Below, one piece after another: positions 42,091 to 50,479 of a stretch of DNA of 52,122 nucleotides (positions are counted from its first letter, which is position 1; each line of letters opens with the position of its first letter). The notes below the pieces were generated by a model. The model did not search any database and was not told where the DNA came from. It saw nothing but the letters and a program-made list of their open reading frames with translations. The position numbers and the translations under genes are program-made. Where the stretch lies: NCBI GenBank assembly GCA_900550565.1, contig URSG01000005.1, positions 1 to 52,122 on the forward strand, given 5' to 3'. Origin of the DNA: an uncultured Rickettsiales bacterium. Lineage in GTDB: Bacteria; Pseudomonadota; Alphaproteobacteria; Rs-D84.

Positions 42091-42586
42091 GACATCTGTC
42101 CTTGACGTTTGATTTGAACCGCGCAAATTTCGTCAAGAAACGCACCAGTTCTGTTTTTGCACGTTCCCGACGTGGCCACAACTGGCGCATATTACGACAA
42201 TCAAAAACCGCATCAACCGTATGCTGGGCAACGGCAACTTCGCGCCACTGGCGTTTTATAACACCGTTCTGGTTGTCCTGGGCAATGCAATCGGCCGGCA
42301 CAGTCACAACCAAACGTTTGCCATCTTCGCGGACATCACACGCGACCAAAAATCGTGGCCCCCATTTTACATCAGAATCCATAGATACGCCGTCACAAGA
42401 CGCCTCGGAACAAAAACCCAGTTGAAATTCTGGCAATCCGACCTGCAAGTGCGTGCTTTTATGTGGCCGCATAAAAAACTCGTCCAGTTGGCGCATATAG
42501 TCCGTTAAATCAACTGGATTATAAAATTCTTGCTGTTGTGGGGTGTAAAAGGGTGTTTTAAATATAATTTTCGCCTTTAATCTCAT
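42083..42586 (-). CDS. Hypothetical protein between mutS and truB
   Basis: 167 residues, soluble, with five cysteines (GFCSEASCDG among them) and a basic C-terminus (PRRERAKTELVRFLTKFARFKSNVKDRCRD). I do not recognise the family. The N-terminal half (FYNPVDLTDYMRQLDEFFMRPHKSTH) is rich in aromatic residues, the middle looks like beta strands. AAAGGACG lies a few bases before the ATG. It overlaps truB and follows mutS after 47 bases. It is where rbfA would be expected, but it lacks the rbfA KH-like signature and is longer. Confidence 0.7.
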   Translation of the reverse strand: MRLKAKIIFKTPFYTPQQQEFYNPVDLTDYMRQLDEFFMRPHKSTHLQVGLPEFQLGFCSEASCDGVSMDSDVKWGPRFLVACDVREDGKRLVVTVPADCIAQDNQNGVIKRQWREVAVAQHTVDAVFDCRNMRQLWPRRERAKTELVRFLTKFARFKSNVKDRCRD

Positions 42587-42633
42587 TTCATCGTCCTTTG
42601 ATGGATTATTGATTTGGTCTGTTTTGTGTCCCC

Positions 42634-45162
42634 CTACTCTCCGAATAACGATAATTGGGCGCGACGCGTTGGTTCTGCCACGCGATTTTGCGTCCGTTTG
42701 CCCGACGCCGGAACGGTGTCTGTCGCCGGTGGCGTTGGCGTGCTGTCCTGGCCCGATTCCAGCCCCGACAACACAGATTCTGCGCGCGAAACAACCGATG
42801 CAGGCATTCCAGCCATACGCGCCACATGTATACCATAAGACCGATTCGCAACCCCGGCAACAATTTTATGCATAAAAATAATCTCGTTATTATGTTCACG
42901 CACATCAATGGTCAAACAACGCACATTATGCAGTTTTCCCGGGGCGCGTCCAACCAGCCCGGTCAATTCGTGATAATGCGTTGCAAACAACGTCCGTGGC
43001 CCCATTGTGTCCAGGTATTCTAGCACCGCCTGGGCAATCGCCATACCATCGTATGTCGCAGTCCCCCGCCCTATTTCATCAAAAATGATAAACGAACGTG
43101 ATGTCGCCCGACGCAGGATATTGGCCGTCTCACTCATCTCTACCATAAATGTAGATTGTCCGGCGGCCAAATTATCCGACGCGCCGACACGACTGAACAA
43201 CTGGTCACAAATGCCGACCGTCGCAGATAACGCCGGCACAAATGACCCCAGGTGCGACAACACGACAATCAACGCGTTTTGACGCAAATATGTTGATTTA
43301 CCGGCCATATTAGGCCCCGTCAACAGCGCAATCGGTTGCGCATTTAAATTACAATCGTTTTTAACAAAATTATCACCACGTGAACGTAATGCCCACTCTA
43401 TAACCGGGTGACGGCCACCAACAATGTCAAATGCATTGTCATCTGTGACATTGGGACGCACCCACGAATAATCACGCGCCACCACCGCCAACGAATACCA
43501 AACATCTAAATCCGCCAACAAATCCGCCACAGACAACAAATCGTCTGATATGGCACGAATTGCGTCAATCATACGGGCAACGATATCCGCTTCTATGCCG
43601 GCGGCCTTTTCTGCGGCACTGCGCACATCATTGTCTAAATCAATCAACTGGGCGGTGGTAAAACGCATATTGCCGGCCAACGTCTGGCGATGAATAAACC
43701 CAGATTCTGGGGCCATTAAACCGTCTGCCCGGGCGGACGGCACCTCTATAAAATATCCCAGAATATTATTGTATTTAATTTTCAGCGTATGCACACCTGT
43801 GCGTGCGGCGTATTCCGCCTGGAGTCCTGCAATCGTTTCCTTGGCCCCATGGGACAGTCCACGCATATAATCCAGTGACGCATCAAACCCGTCACGCACC
43901 ACACCACCATCACGGAAAAATGTCGGCAATTCGTCCGCCAGACAACGTCGCAACTGTAATGCCAATTCATCGTGCGTATTTATCGCCGCAACGCGTGTTG
44001 CCAGCCCCGAATCCAGACGTGGCCCCATCATTTTGAAATTTGGCAATTCTATCAAGAAATCTGCGATATGGCGCATATCGCGTGGCGTCCCGCGCCCAGA
44101 CAACAGACGCGTCAAACTGCGCCCGACATCAGGCACCGTTGTCAACGCGGTCGCAACCGCCCCCATAACATCATCATTTAACAACAGGTGTGCAATATGT
44201 TCCTGGCGACGACAAATTTCAGTCACGTCACCCGATAATGTGCGCATATATCCACGCAACTTGCGCGCCCCGGCCGCCGTCTTGGTATTATCCAAAACAT
44301 CAATCAGGCACGCCCCACCATCGGTAATCGGCGCATCTATTTCCAAACTGCGCCAGGTGGCCGAATCAATCAATAATTGCGTTCCAGATTTATATACATA
44401 CGGCGCGCGAAATGTGACCGACGCGTCACGCTGGGTATTAAATAAATATCCAGCCAAAATTTCAATGGCCGATGTGGCAACAATGTCCCCAGCAATCGCA
44501 CCACCAAACACACGCGACACAATCTGGTCAATATCGCCACGCCGATATAATTTTTCATAAACAGGTGTTGTCTTGAACACATCGCGCAGGTGCAAAATCG
44601 TTTGATTTTCAGCCGCAGATTCTGGATAAATAACCTCGGCTGGGCGAATACGAACCAAATCGTCCAACACGTCCGCCGTGCGGCCAACAAAAAACTCGCC
44701 CGTTGATATATCACAGCCGGCAATATCAAATACGTCGCCCGACATAACAACCGCAACCAAGAAATTTGAATTTTTCGGCGTCAGCAAATTTTCATCAGTC
44801 AGCGTCCCCGGGGTCAACACGCGAATCACACGACGTTCAATATATTTATGACCGCGCGCCTTGGCCTGGGCCGGTGTTTCCATTTGTTCAACCAGCGCAA
44901 CCTTGAACCCAGCGCGCACCAAACGCCCGAAATAATTATCGGCCGCGTGCCACGGAATACCACACATCGGGATACTGTCCCCGTCTGCATCTGTTCCGCG
45001 CGCCGTCAAAACCAACCCCAGATTTTGGCTGATTATTTTTGCATCATCAAAAAAAGATTCATAAAAATCCCCCAATCGGAACATCAACAATGCGTCTGGA
45101 TTTTCAGATTTCATATCCACGTATTGTTGCATAACCGGGGTCAATTTTGATTTTTCCGCCAC
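42634..45162 (-). CDS. mutS: DNA mismatch-repair protein MutS
   Basis: 842 residues. Mismatch recognition ATPase. The N-terminal mismatch-binding domain has FRLGDFYESFF (Phe-x-Glu contact motif); the ATPase has TGPNMAGKSTYLRQ (near 615), SSFIIFDEIGRGTATYDG and the C-terminal helix-turn-helix. The start is GTG, since MAEKSKLTPVMQQY aligns with the family start. MutL is not in the window. It follows xseB by 16 bases. Confidence 0.96.
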   Translation of the reverse strand: MAEKSKLTPVMQQYVDMKSENPDALLMFRLGDFYESFFDDAKIISQNLGLVLTARGTDADGDSIPMCGIPWHAADNYFGRLVRAGFKVALVEQMETPAQAKARGHKYIERRVIRVLTPGTLTDENLLTPKNSNFLVAVVMSGDVFDIAGCDISTGEFFVGRTADVLDDLVRIRPAEVIYPESAAENQTILHLRDVFKTTPVYEKLYRRGDIDQIVSRVFGGAIAGDIVATSAIEILAGYLFNTQRDASVTFRAPYVYKSGTQLLIDSATWRSLEIDAPITDGGACLIDVLDNTKTAAGARKLRGYMRTLSGDVTEICRRQEHIAHLLLNDDVMGAVATALTTVPDVGRSLTRLLSGRGTPRDMRHIADFLIELPNFKMMGPRLDSGLATRVAAINTHDELALQLRRCLADELPTFFRDGGVVRDGFDASLDYMRGLSHGAKETIAGLQAEYAARTGVHTLKIKYNNILGYFIEVPSARADGLMAPESGFIHRQTLAGNMRFTTAQLIDLDNDVRSAAEKAAGIEADIVARMIDAIRAISDDLLSVADLLADLDVWYSLAVVARDYSWVRPNVTDDNAFDIVGGRHPVIEWALRSRGDNFVKNDCNLNAQPIALLTGPNMAGKSTYLRQNALIVVLSHLGSFVPALSATVGICDQLFSRVGASDNLAAGQSTFMVEMSETANILRRATSRSFIIFDEIGRGTATYDGMAIAQAVLEYLDTMGPRTLFATHYHELTGLVGRAPGKLHNVRCLTIDVREHNNEIIFMHKIVAGVANRSYGIHVARMAGMPASVVSRAESVLSGLESGQDSTPTPPATDTVPASGKRTQNRVAEPTRRAQLSLFGE

Positions 45163-45178
45163 AACTAAATCCGTTTAT

Positions 45179-45373
45179 TTACGCGCCAACCTTTAACGTT
45201 TCAATTTTCAGTTCTGCTTCTTTCAGCAACTGTTCGCAATACGCCTTTAACTTGATACCCTGTTCGTATGCGGCGACCGAATCCGCCAGCGGTAATTGGC
45301 CAGATTCCATTTTTTTGACCAATTCAGTCAACTGGTTATACGCTTCTTCAAAAGACAGTTTTTTTTCGTCCAT
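45179..45373 (-). CDS. xseB: Exodeoxyribonuclease VII small subunit
   Basis: 64 residues, slightly shorter than usual. The signature SFEEAYNQLTELVKKMESGQLPLADSVAAYEQGIKL is nearly complete for the family. XseB partners with XseA (not here) to degrade single-stranded DNA. It is directly upstream of mutS on the same strand, so two DNA-maintenance genes are linked. Confidence 0.92.
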   Translation of the reverse strand: MDEKKLSFEEAYNQLTELVKKMESGQLPLADSVAAYEQGIKLKAYCEQLLKEAELKIETLKVGA

Positions 45374-45454
45374 TTTTTATCCTGTATTTTTACACTGTCC
45401 ACGATACAAGAAATTTTCCGGGTTGTAAAGAATTATGCGCCAATACCCCCAACA

Positions 45455-45485
45455 AAAAAACACCGGCCAATACCGGTGTTTTTAT
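45455..45485. terminator. gpsA terminator
   Basis: Stem ACACCGG (45460-45466) / CCGGTGT (45473-45479), loop CCAATA, A-run on one side and T-run on the other; it lies past the gpsA stop at 45487. Confidence 0.8.
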
Positions 45486-45486
45486 T

Positions 45487-46359
45487 CTATTTATCCAGTC
45501 CCATTTTCTGTTGCATTTCCACCAGCGTGGGCGTTTCAACCCCCAATCGCCCAGCGCGCCGTATCAACCCAGACAGTGCAAATATCCCCTCTACTGTGCC
45601 AACCAGATTTTCGCCACGCGCGATTGCCATACCACCGGAAAAATTCCGACTGGTTTCAGATGTCGCAGACAAGAATAAATCGCCAATTCCACATAAATCC
45701 AAAAACGTCTGAATCTGTGCGCCCGACGCCAGTCCTATTTGCACAACCTCGCCCCAGGCACGGGTAAATATCATCGCGCGTTCATTTTCACCGGCGGCCG
45801 CAACCGAATTATATCCGCAAATCAATGCAACTGCGTTTTTTCCAACGCCACAGATTTCTGCGCCAATTACGTCTTGGCTGGGGGTAATGTATAATTTATT
45901 CAAAATCGCCCTGCCCGTCTGTAATGCCAAATCTTTCCGCGCCGCCAACGTAGAACCTGTTGGAACACCGCGTGCAACCTCGGCCGCGAATTGCGGGCCA
46001 GACAAAACGGCGTAATCACGACAGGCCGGCATAACATCTGCGATTATTTCAGACATAAAATCGCCCGATGACGGTTCGGCCCCCTTGGTGCAAACAATCA
46101 CCGGTTGCCCACGATAATACGCCGCCGCCCCACGCATAGTTTCACGGAAAAACGCCGCAGGCGTCACAACCAACCACGCGTCCATACCAGCCATATCGGC
46201 CATTTCACGCGTCAGTGTTAAATTTTCTGGAATTTGAACACCGTCAAATTCTTTTAATACGCCATCATAAGACCATAAAACAACATCTGCACCACCGCGC
46301 GCAGAAACCACCGCCAGCGCCGTTCCCCACGCGCCCGCGCCAATAACACCTACTTTCAT
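45487..46359 (-). CDS. gpsA: Glycerol-3-phosphate dehydrogenase (NAD(P)+)
   Basis: 290 residues. Reduces dihydroxyacetone phosphate to sn-glycerol-3-phosphate for phospholipid synthesis. The Rossmann motif GAGAWGTALA (7-16), the segment VLSGPQFAAEVARGVPT and the catalytic Lys region GVGKNAVALICGYN are present. It is about 40 residues shorter than most GpsA proteins, mostly at the C-terminus. Its ATG overlaps the stop of the TPR gene upstream (ATGA), with AGGA before it. Confidence 0.92.
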   Translation of the reverse strand: MKVGVIGAGAWGTALAVVSARGGADVVLWSYDGVLKEFDGVQIPENLTLTREMADMAGMDAWLVVTPAAFFRETMRGAAAYYRGQPVIVCTKGAEPSSGDFMSEIIADVMPACRDYAVLSGPQFAAEVARGVPTGSTLAARKDLALQTGRAILNKLYITPSQDVIGAEICGVGKNAVALICGYNSVAAAGENERAMIFTRAWGEVVQIGLASGAQIQTFLDLCGIGDLFLSATSETSRNFSGGMAIARGENLVGTVEGIFALSGLIRRAGRLGVETPTLVEMQQKMGLDK

Positions 46360-47972
46360 CTTAATATCCTTAGTTTTTTGTTTATTGTGGGGACACTGAC
46401 CAATCCATCATCTGATAAATCAATTGCACGCATGTATGCGTCACGTGCCTTGTCATATTCGCCAACGGTCACATACATATCCCCCAGGTGCATAAATAAC
46501 GATGAACACTTCACAGATACTTCGCCAACCCGTGACAGTATTTCAATTCCTGCCGCCGCCCCTTCGCGCGCAGCGACAACAACGCCCAACGTATCCCACG
46601 CCATTATATCCGTCGGATTTTTACGAACCAACGTCATCGCATAATCATAGGCATTTTCAATATCGCGATTTTGGGCGGCCCATATCTTGGCCTGTAATGC
46701 CAAAATGTCGCCATCAACGGGCTGTGCGCTTGACGCAGCCTTTATATCGTGCGCAGCCGCGTCAAAATCCCCAAACACATAATGGATATTTGCACGCGTC
46801 TTTAAAAAGAACGCACGCCCACCAGATGTCAAATTTGGGTTATCCAGTGCGTCGTTCACCGTACGCAACGCAGCACGACGTTCGCCATTTTGAACATAAT
46901 ACGCAACCAGCCGCCCCGTCGCAGGCACAAACAGCGGATTTTGACGCACCGCTGCGCGTAAACTGCGCACATCGCCACTGCGTTCAGCCGTGCGCAACAC
47001 GCCGAACAAATAAAACGGGCTGTCCGATTTTATTTTGGAAAAATACGCGTCATAATCGCCTGCGTTGTTAAAGAAAAACTGGCCCAAATAATAGTTCACG
47101 GCGTCGTTATCTGCCCCAAAATTTGGTCCCGTTATCTGGGCAAAACGCAACAACAATAACGACAGGTCAGAATACATCATAATCTGGGTGTGCGAAACAT
47201 TTTGAACCAAACTGAACGCCAGTGCGTTTTTATATCCCGAAAACGTATCCCACGTTGGCAAATTATCATAATCCAGCATATACATTCCGCCCGGGCGCGC
47301 TGTAAATTCTGTGCGCAGTTTATCCGCAGCATCTGACATATTATTTTTTTGATAAAACGCCATTATATACATATAGTCGTTTATATTCATAAAATCAGAA
47401 CGAACCGCGGCAAATTCCTTGGCAGCGGTGGCCACATCGCCTGTTTCGGCATAAATCTGGCCACGGACAAACGCCTTCCACGAATCGTTTGTCGGCAACG
47501 TCTTGATAAACTTTAAGGCATCAGCCTTGCGTCCGGTTGCAACCGATGACCATATCCGCAACGGCGCCGCAAGCGCAGATTCATCTTTGCGGTGATTTTT
47601 ATACACCGCGTCCCAATTATCAGTTGAAACCAAATATGCGTCGTAAATTATCCGCGCAGGCACAGTTTTATCGTCTTTCAAATCTGCACTGTTCGCAGGC
47701 AATTTACCGCCCAAGAATTCTGACAAATAACGCACAGAACGCACTGTTGCGTAATCCACATCTTGCAAATCTGCGGTAAATATCGCAGCCGTGTCAAAAT
47801 CATTGACATAAACCGCGTGTTGCGCCGCCAAGAACGCACCATACTTGCTGGTTGGGAAATGGTATATTTCCGACTTTTTTCCAACCGCAGACCAATTCCA
47901 AATTGCAATTCCTGTGCCAACAACCGTTGCCAGAATCGCCCCCCCAATAAATAAACTTTCTATTTTTCTCAT
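46356..47972 (-). CDS. Membrane-anchored TPR protein
   Basis: 538 residues. One transmembrane helix near the N-terminus (about 6-28, FIGGAILATVVGTGIAIWNW), then a long array of TPR-like helical pairs on the periplasmic side (FVRGQIYAETGDVATAAKEFAAVR, YYVQNGERRAALRTVNDAL, LHMHLGDMYVTVGEYDKARDAYMRAIDLSDD-type units). No enzyme domain is visible. The ATG at 47972 is nine bases past a strong minus-strand -10, giving a leader of only 2-3 bases; a longer frame reaching 48017 overlaps the promoter and is rejected. Coupled to gpsA by a 4-base overlap. Confidence 0.8.
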   Translation of the reverse strand: MRKIESLFIGGAILATVVGTGIAIWNWSAVGKKSEIYHFPTSKYGAFLAAQHAVYVNDFDTAAIFTADLQDVDYATVRSVRYLSEFLGGKLPANSADLKDDKTVPARIIYDAYLVSTDNWDAVYKNHRKDESALAAPLRIWSSVATGRKADALKFIKTLPTNDSWKAFVRGQIYAETGDVATAAKEFAAVRSDFMNINDYMYIMAFYQKNNMSDAADKLRTEFTARPGGMYMLDYDNLPTWDTFSGYKNALAFSLVQNVSHTQIMMYSDLSLLLLRFAQITGPNFGADNDAVNYYLGQFFFNNAGDYDAYFSKIKSDSPFYLFGVLRTAERSGDVRSLRAAVRQNPLFVPATGRLVAYYVQNGERRAALRTVNDALDNPNLTSGGRAFFLKTRANIHYVFGDFDAAAHDIKAASSAQPVDGDILALQAKIWAAQNRDIENAYDYAMTLVRKNPTDIMAWDTLGVVVAAREGAAAGIEILSRVGEVSVKCSSLFMHLGDMYVTVGEYDKARDAYMRAIDLSDDGLVSVPTINKKLRILR

Positions 47973-47980
47973 AACTGTGT

Positions 47981-48010
47981 TAGAATACCCCTTATGGATA
48001 ACAATGTCAA
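47981..48010. promoter_or_regulatory. Bidirectional promoter with overlapping -10 hexamers
   Basis: Minus strand: TTGACA (48010-48005), 17-base spacer, TATTCT (47987-47982), nine bases before the TPR gene's ATG. Plus strand: TGT-TAGAAT (-10 at 47981-47986), seven bases before the rsmG ATG at 47994. The two -10 elements occupy the same six to seven base pairs, and the minus-strand -35 lies within the first codons of rsmG. Confidence 0.7.
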
Positions 48011-48554
48011 ATTTCAAACTTATGCAACACTGTTGCGTGAATGGTCAAAAAAAATGAACCTGGTTGCGCCCAGCACCCTGGCCGATTTAGAATCGCGCCA
48101 CTTTGCCGATTCTGCGCAACTGACCGATATTTTACCGCGCGATGTAAAAATCGCCGATATGGGCAGTGGGGCCGGTTTTCCTGGCGTTGTATTGGCCATA
48201 TTGGGCTGGGACGTGACCTGTATTGAATCCATTGGTAAAAAGGCGGCATTTTTAAACGAATTAAAAACGCGCCTGGATTTACCAAACCTGACCGTATTTC
48301 ACGGACGGCTGGAAGATTTTGTTAAAAAAATACCGGCAAACACCGGCGATTTAGTATTTACTGCACGCGCATTTGCGCCACTGGTAAAAATATTGGACTA
48401 TGTTTCACATAAAAAATGCCGGCTTTTTTTACTAAAAGGCCGGGATATCAAATCTGAAATCGCCGTTGCAAAACAGAAATATGATTTTGAATACGATTTG
48501 ATTCCGTCCAAGACCGGCGACGGCTTTATAATTACAATCAAAAAACACCGGTAA
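47994..48554 (+). CDS. rsmG: 16S rRNA m7G527 methyltransferase
   Basis: 186 residues. SAM-dependent enzyme (GidB) methylating G527 of 16S rRNA. The SAM-binding motif IADMGSGAGFPGVVLAI and the start LLREWSKKMNLVAPSTL match the family. There is no Shine-Dalgarno; the -10 is seven bases upstream, so the transcript is predicted leaderless. It lies two genes before parA, the common rsmG-parA-parB order near replication origins, but mnmG (gidA) is not its neighbour here. Confidence 0.92.
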   Translation: MDNNVKFQTYATLLREWSKKMNLVAPSTLADLESRHFADSAQLTDILPRDVKIADMGSGAGFPGVVLAILGWDVTCIESIGKKAAFLNELKTRLDLPNLTVFHGRLEDFVKKIPANTGDLVFTARAFAPLVKILDYVSHKKCRLFLLKGRDIKSEIAVAKQKYDFEYDLIPSKTGDGFIITIKKHR

Positions 48555-48568
48555 TTTCATATGAAACA
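48553..48568. promoter_or_regulatory. parS-like site 1 (degenerate)
   Basis: AATTTCATATGAAACA matches 12 of 16 bases of the widely conserved parS sequence TGTTTCACGTGAAACA and keeps the TTTCA...TGAAACA arms. It overlaps the rsmG stop codon. Weak by itself, better supported by the second site on the far side of the next gene. Confidence 0.5.
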
Positions 48569-48586
48569 AGCCACAATATACTGATA

Positions 48587-49528
48587 CTAGGCTGTTTTTT
48601 CATTTTTTGCTTTTAATATGCTTTGACCGGGTTTTTGCACCACGGACAGCACCATATTTTTAATATCCTGCATTACTTTTTTACGCATTTCCGGACTGGC
48701 CGACGTCCATAAATTTACCGGTCCACGCAATGTTTCAAACGACCACACCGGCGCCCAAAGGGACGCGTCTGGAACAAATATTCCGGGTTCAACCGTCGTA
48801 CACGCACTGTTTATCGTCTTGCATAAACGCTGTCTTTTTTTGACGGCTCTGGCAACCGTTGAATGATAAAACCCACGATTAAACGAACTTTTAAAGTGAT
48901 CCAACGCACATTCCAAAACGATATCTGCAACCGCCTGATTGCTGAAATCAACCGGAATGACATAATTCATTGTTGACGGCAACGCGGATATTTTTTCATC
49001 AGCCAGACGCTGTTGTTGTCTGGCCACCGGGAAAGCCTTGCCTGTTTTATAATGATAATCTATTGCCTCTATAATTTCAGCCGCAGGTGCCACAATCTCG
49101 TTCACTATGGCAACTTCGCCACGGGTCAGCGGCGACGCCTGGTTTCTGCCAATCTGGATAAGGTGTGCCTTGCGCGCATGTTCCTTCTCGTGTCGCAGGG
49201 TCAACTGCGCAACACGATTGTTCGCCTCGCAAAAATAGCGGATTTTGTCCTGTTCGCTGTCCGCCTTGAAATATTTCATAACAATCTTGTTTTCACCGGG
49301 CAGAAATGCACCAGCCGCCGCATGGCGCAAAATATTGTTAAAATTTTCATCATTTACAATAACTGTATCAGTGCAATATTCCAATGGAACAACACGATAC
49401 TCTGAAACAGGTGACGAAACCACCGGGCGATCAGACGCAGCACCAGGCGTGACATAAGAACACACGCCCAACGCAGACACAATCGCCGCCACAGTCAATG
49501 AAACGCCCCAAGAATCTTTGAATTTCAT
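48587..49528 (-). CDS. Exported protein with an HExxH motif, possible metallopeptidase
   Basis: 313 residues. An N-terminal hydrophobic segment (about 9-26) acts as signal or anchor. The motif TLRHEKEHARK puts H113, E114 and H117 in HExxH spacing, with EIVAPAAEIIEA as a possible place for a third ligand; the two middle residues are charged, which is unusual for zincins, so catalysis is not assured. Four or five cysteines are spread through the mature part (YC, FC, LEC, LC, AC). I recognise no family. Start ATG 49528 is set by a perfect consensus promoter seven bases upstream; a longer open frame to 49591 would span that promoter. It lies between two parS-like sites, reversed relative to rsmG and parA. 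Confidence 0.7.
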   Translation of the reverse strand: MKFKDSWGVSLTVAAIVSALGVCSYVTPGAASDRPVVSSPVSEYRVVPLEYCTDTVIVNDENFNNILRHAAAGAFLPGENKIVMKYFKADSEQDKIRYFCEANNRVAQLTLRHEKEHARKAHLIQIGRNQASPLTRGEVAIVNEIVAPAAEIIEAIDYHYKTGKAFPVARQQQRLADEKISALPSTMNYVIPVDFSNQAVADIVLECALDHFKSSFNRGFYHSTVARAVKKRQRLCKTINSACTTVEPGIFVPDASLWAPVWSFETLRGPVNLWTSASPEMRKKVMQDIKNMVLSVVQKPGQSILKAKNEKTA

Positions 49529-49535
49529 ACAGAAT

Positions 49536-49564
49536 ATTATACCCCAAAACAGGCGTTTTGTCAA
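49536..49564 (-). promoter_or_regulatory. Perfect consensus promoter of the HExxH gene, predicted leaderless
   Basis: Minus-strand TTGACA (49564-49559), 17-base spacer, TATAAT (49541-49536): both hexamers and the spacing equal the sigma70 consensus. The ATG at 49528 follows after seven bases. Confidence 0.88.
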
Positions 49565-49571
49565 AAAAAAT

Positions 49572-49587
49572 TGTTTCATGTGAAATA
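49572..49587. promoter_or_regulatory. parS-like site 2
   Basis: TGTTTCATGTGAAATA matches 14 of 16 bases of the parS consensus. It is 110 bases upstream of parA and seven bases beyond the -35 of the divergent HExxH gene, so ParB bound here could also affect that promoter. Confidence 0.72.
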
Positions 49588-49696
49588 ACACATATCATAT
49601 TGATTTTAAATGATTTTTGCACCGTAAATATAATTAGCTTGACCGATTCGGCTGTATTTTATAAGGTTATAACATATAAAATATGGACAAGGAAGA

Positions 49697-50479
49697 ATGA
49701 CAACAATTATCGCATTTGCAAATCAAAAGGGCGGTGTTGGCAAAACAACAACCGCAATAAACATCGGCGCATCATTGGCGACAATAAAAAAACGCGTTTT
49801 GCTGATTGACCTGGACCCCCAGGGAAATGCCGGCACAGGCCTGGGTTTTGTGCGCAGCGCGCACCCAGAAAGCGTCTATGGCGTTATCATGGGAACGGCG
49901 TTGGCCGCCGATAATATTCTGACCACGGCTGTGCCAAATCTGCATATTATGCCGTCCAGTATGGCGTTGGCCGGGGCCGAAATTGATTTGCTGGACGCAG
50001 ATAATCGCGAATTCCGTCTGCGCGACGCGTTGGCACCGATTGCCGAACATTACGATTATATATTGCTGGATTGTCCGCCGACATTGGGATATTTAACCAT
50101 AAACGCATTGGCGGCATCTGACCGTGTTGTTGTCCCGATGCAGTGCGAATTTTACTCGCTAGAAGGGGTTCAGCAACTGATGATGACAATCCGCGCTGTG
50201 CATGACAAACTGAATCCAAATTTGTCCGTTCTGGGATTTTTGCTGACAATGTATGATCGTCGCTATGGCGTCACACGCGCGGTTGACGACGATGTTCGCA
50301 AGGCGTTTGGCGACCAGGTATTTAAAACCGTTGTTCCGCGCAATGTCCGTATGTCCGAAGCGCCCAGTTTCGGCAAACCGGCATTATTTTATGACTTTAA
50401 CTGTTCGGGTGCCCAGGCGTATTTGCGTGTTGCAACCGAAATAATTCAAAAACTGGAAGGGGATAAAAATGGCAACTAA
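49697..50479 (+). CDS. parA: Chromosome-partitioning ATPase ParA
   Basis: 260 residues. Deviant Walker A KGGVGKTTTAIN (K11...K16), Walker B YILLDCPP and the ParA/Soj C-terminal region are complete; there is no N-terminal helix-turn-helix, so it is the chromosomal Soj type. It forms DNA-bound gradients that move ParB-parS complexes. AAGGAAG precedes the ATG; TTGACC (49639-49644) with TATAAG (49660-49665) is a fair promoter. The stop overlaps parB by 11 bases. Confidence 0.95.
   Translation: MTTIIAFANQKGGVGKTTTAINIGASLATIKKRVLLIDLDPQGNAGTGLGFVRSAHPESVYGVIMGTALAADNILTTAVPNLHIMPSSMALAGAEIDLLDADNREFRLRDALAPIAEHYDYILLDCPPTLGYLTINALAASDRVVVPMQCEFYSLEGVQQLMMTIRAVHDKLNPNLSVLGFLLTMYDRRYGVTRAVDDDVRKAFGDQVFKTVVPRNVRMSEAPSFGKPALFYDFNCSGAQAYLRVATEIIQKLEGDKNGN

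Noticed and set aside
42083..42586. rbfA
   Set aside because: It has the right position before truB but is too long, Cys-rich and lacks the rbfA KH-like pattern.
46130..46155. Additional parS site (GTTTCACGGAAA in gpsA)
   Set aside because: Only the left arm fits; the right arm lacks TGAAAC and the site is inside a coding sequence on the far side of rsmG.
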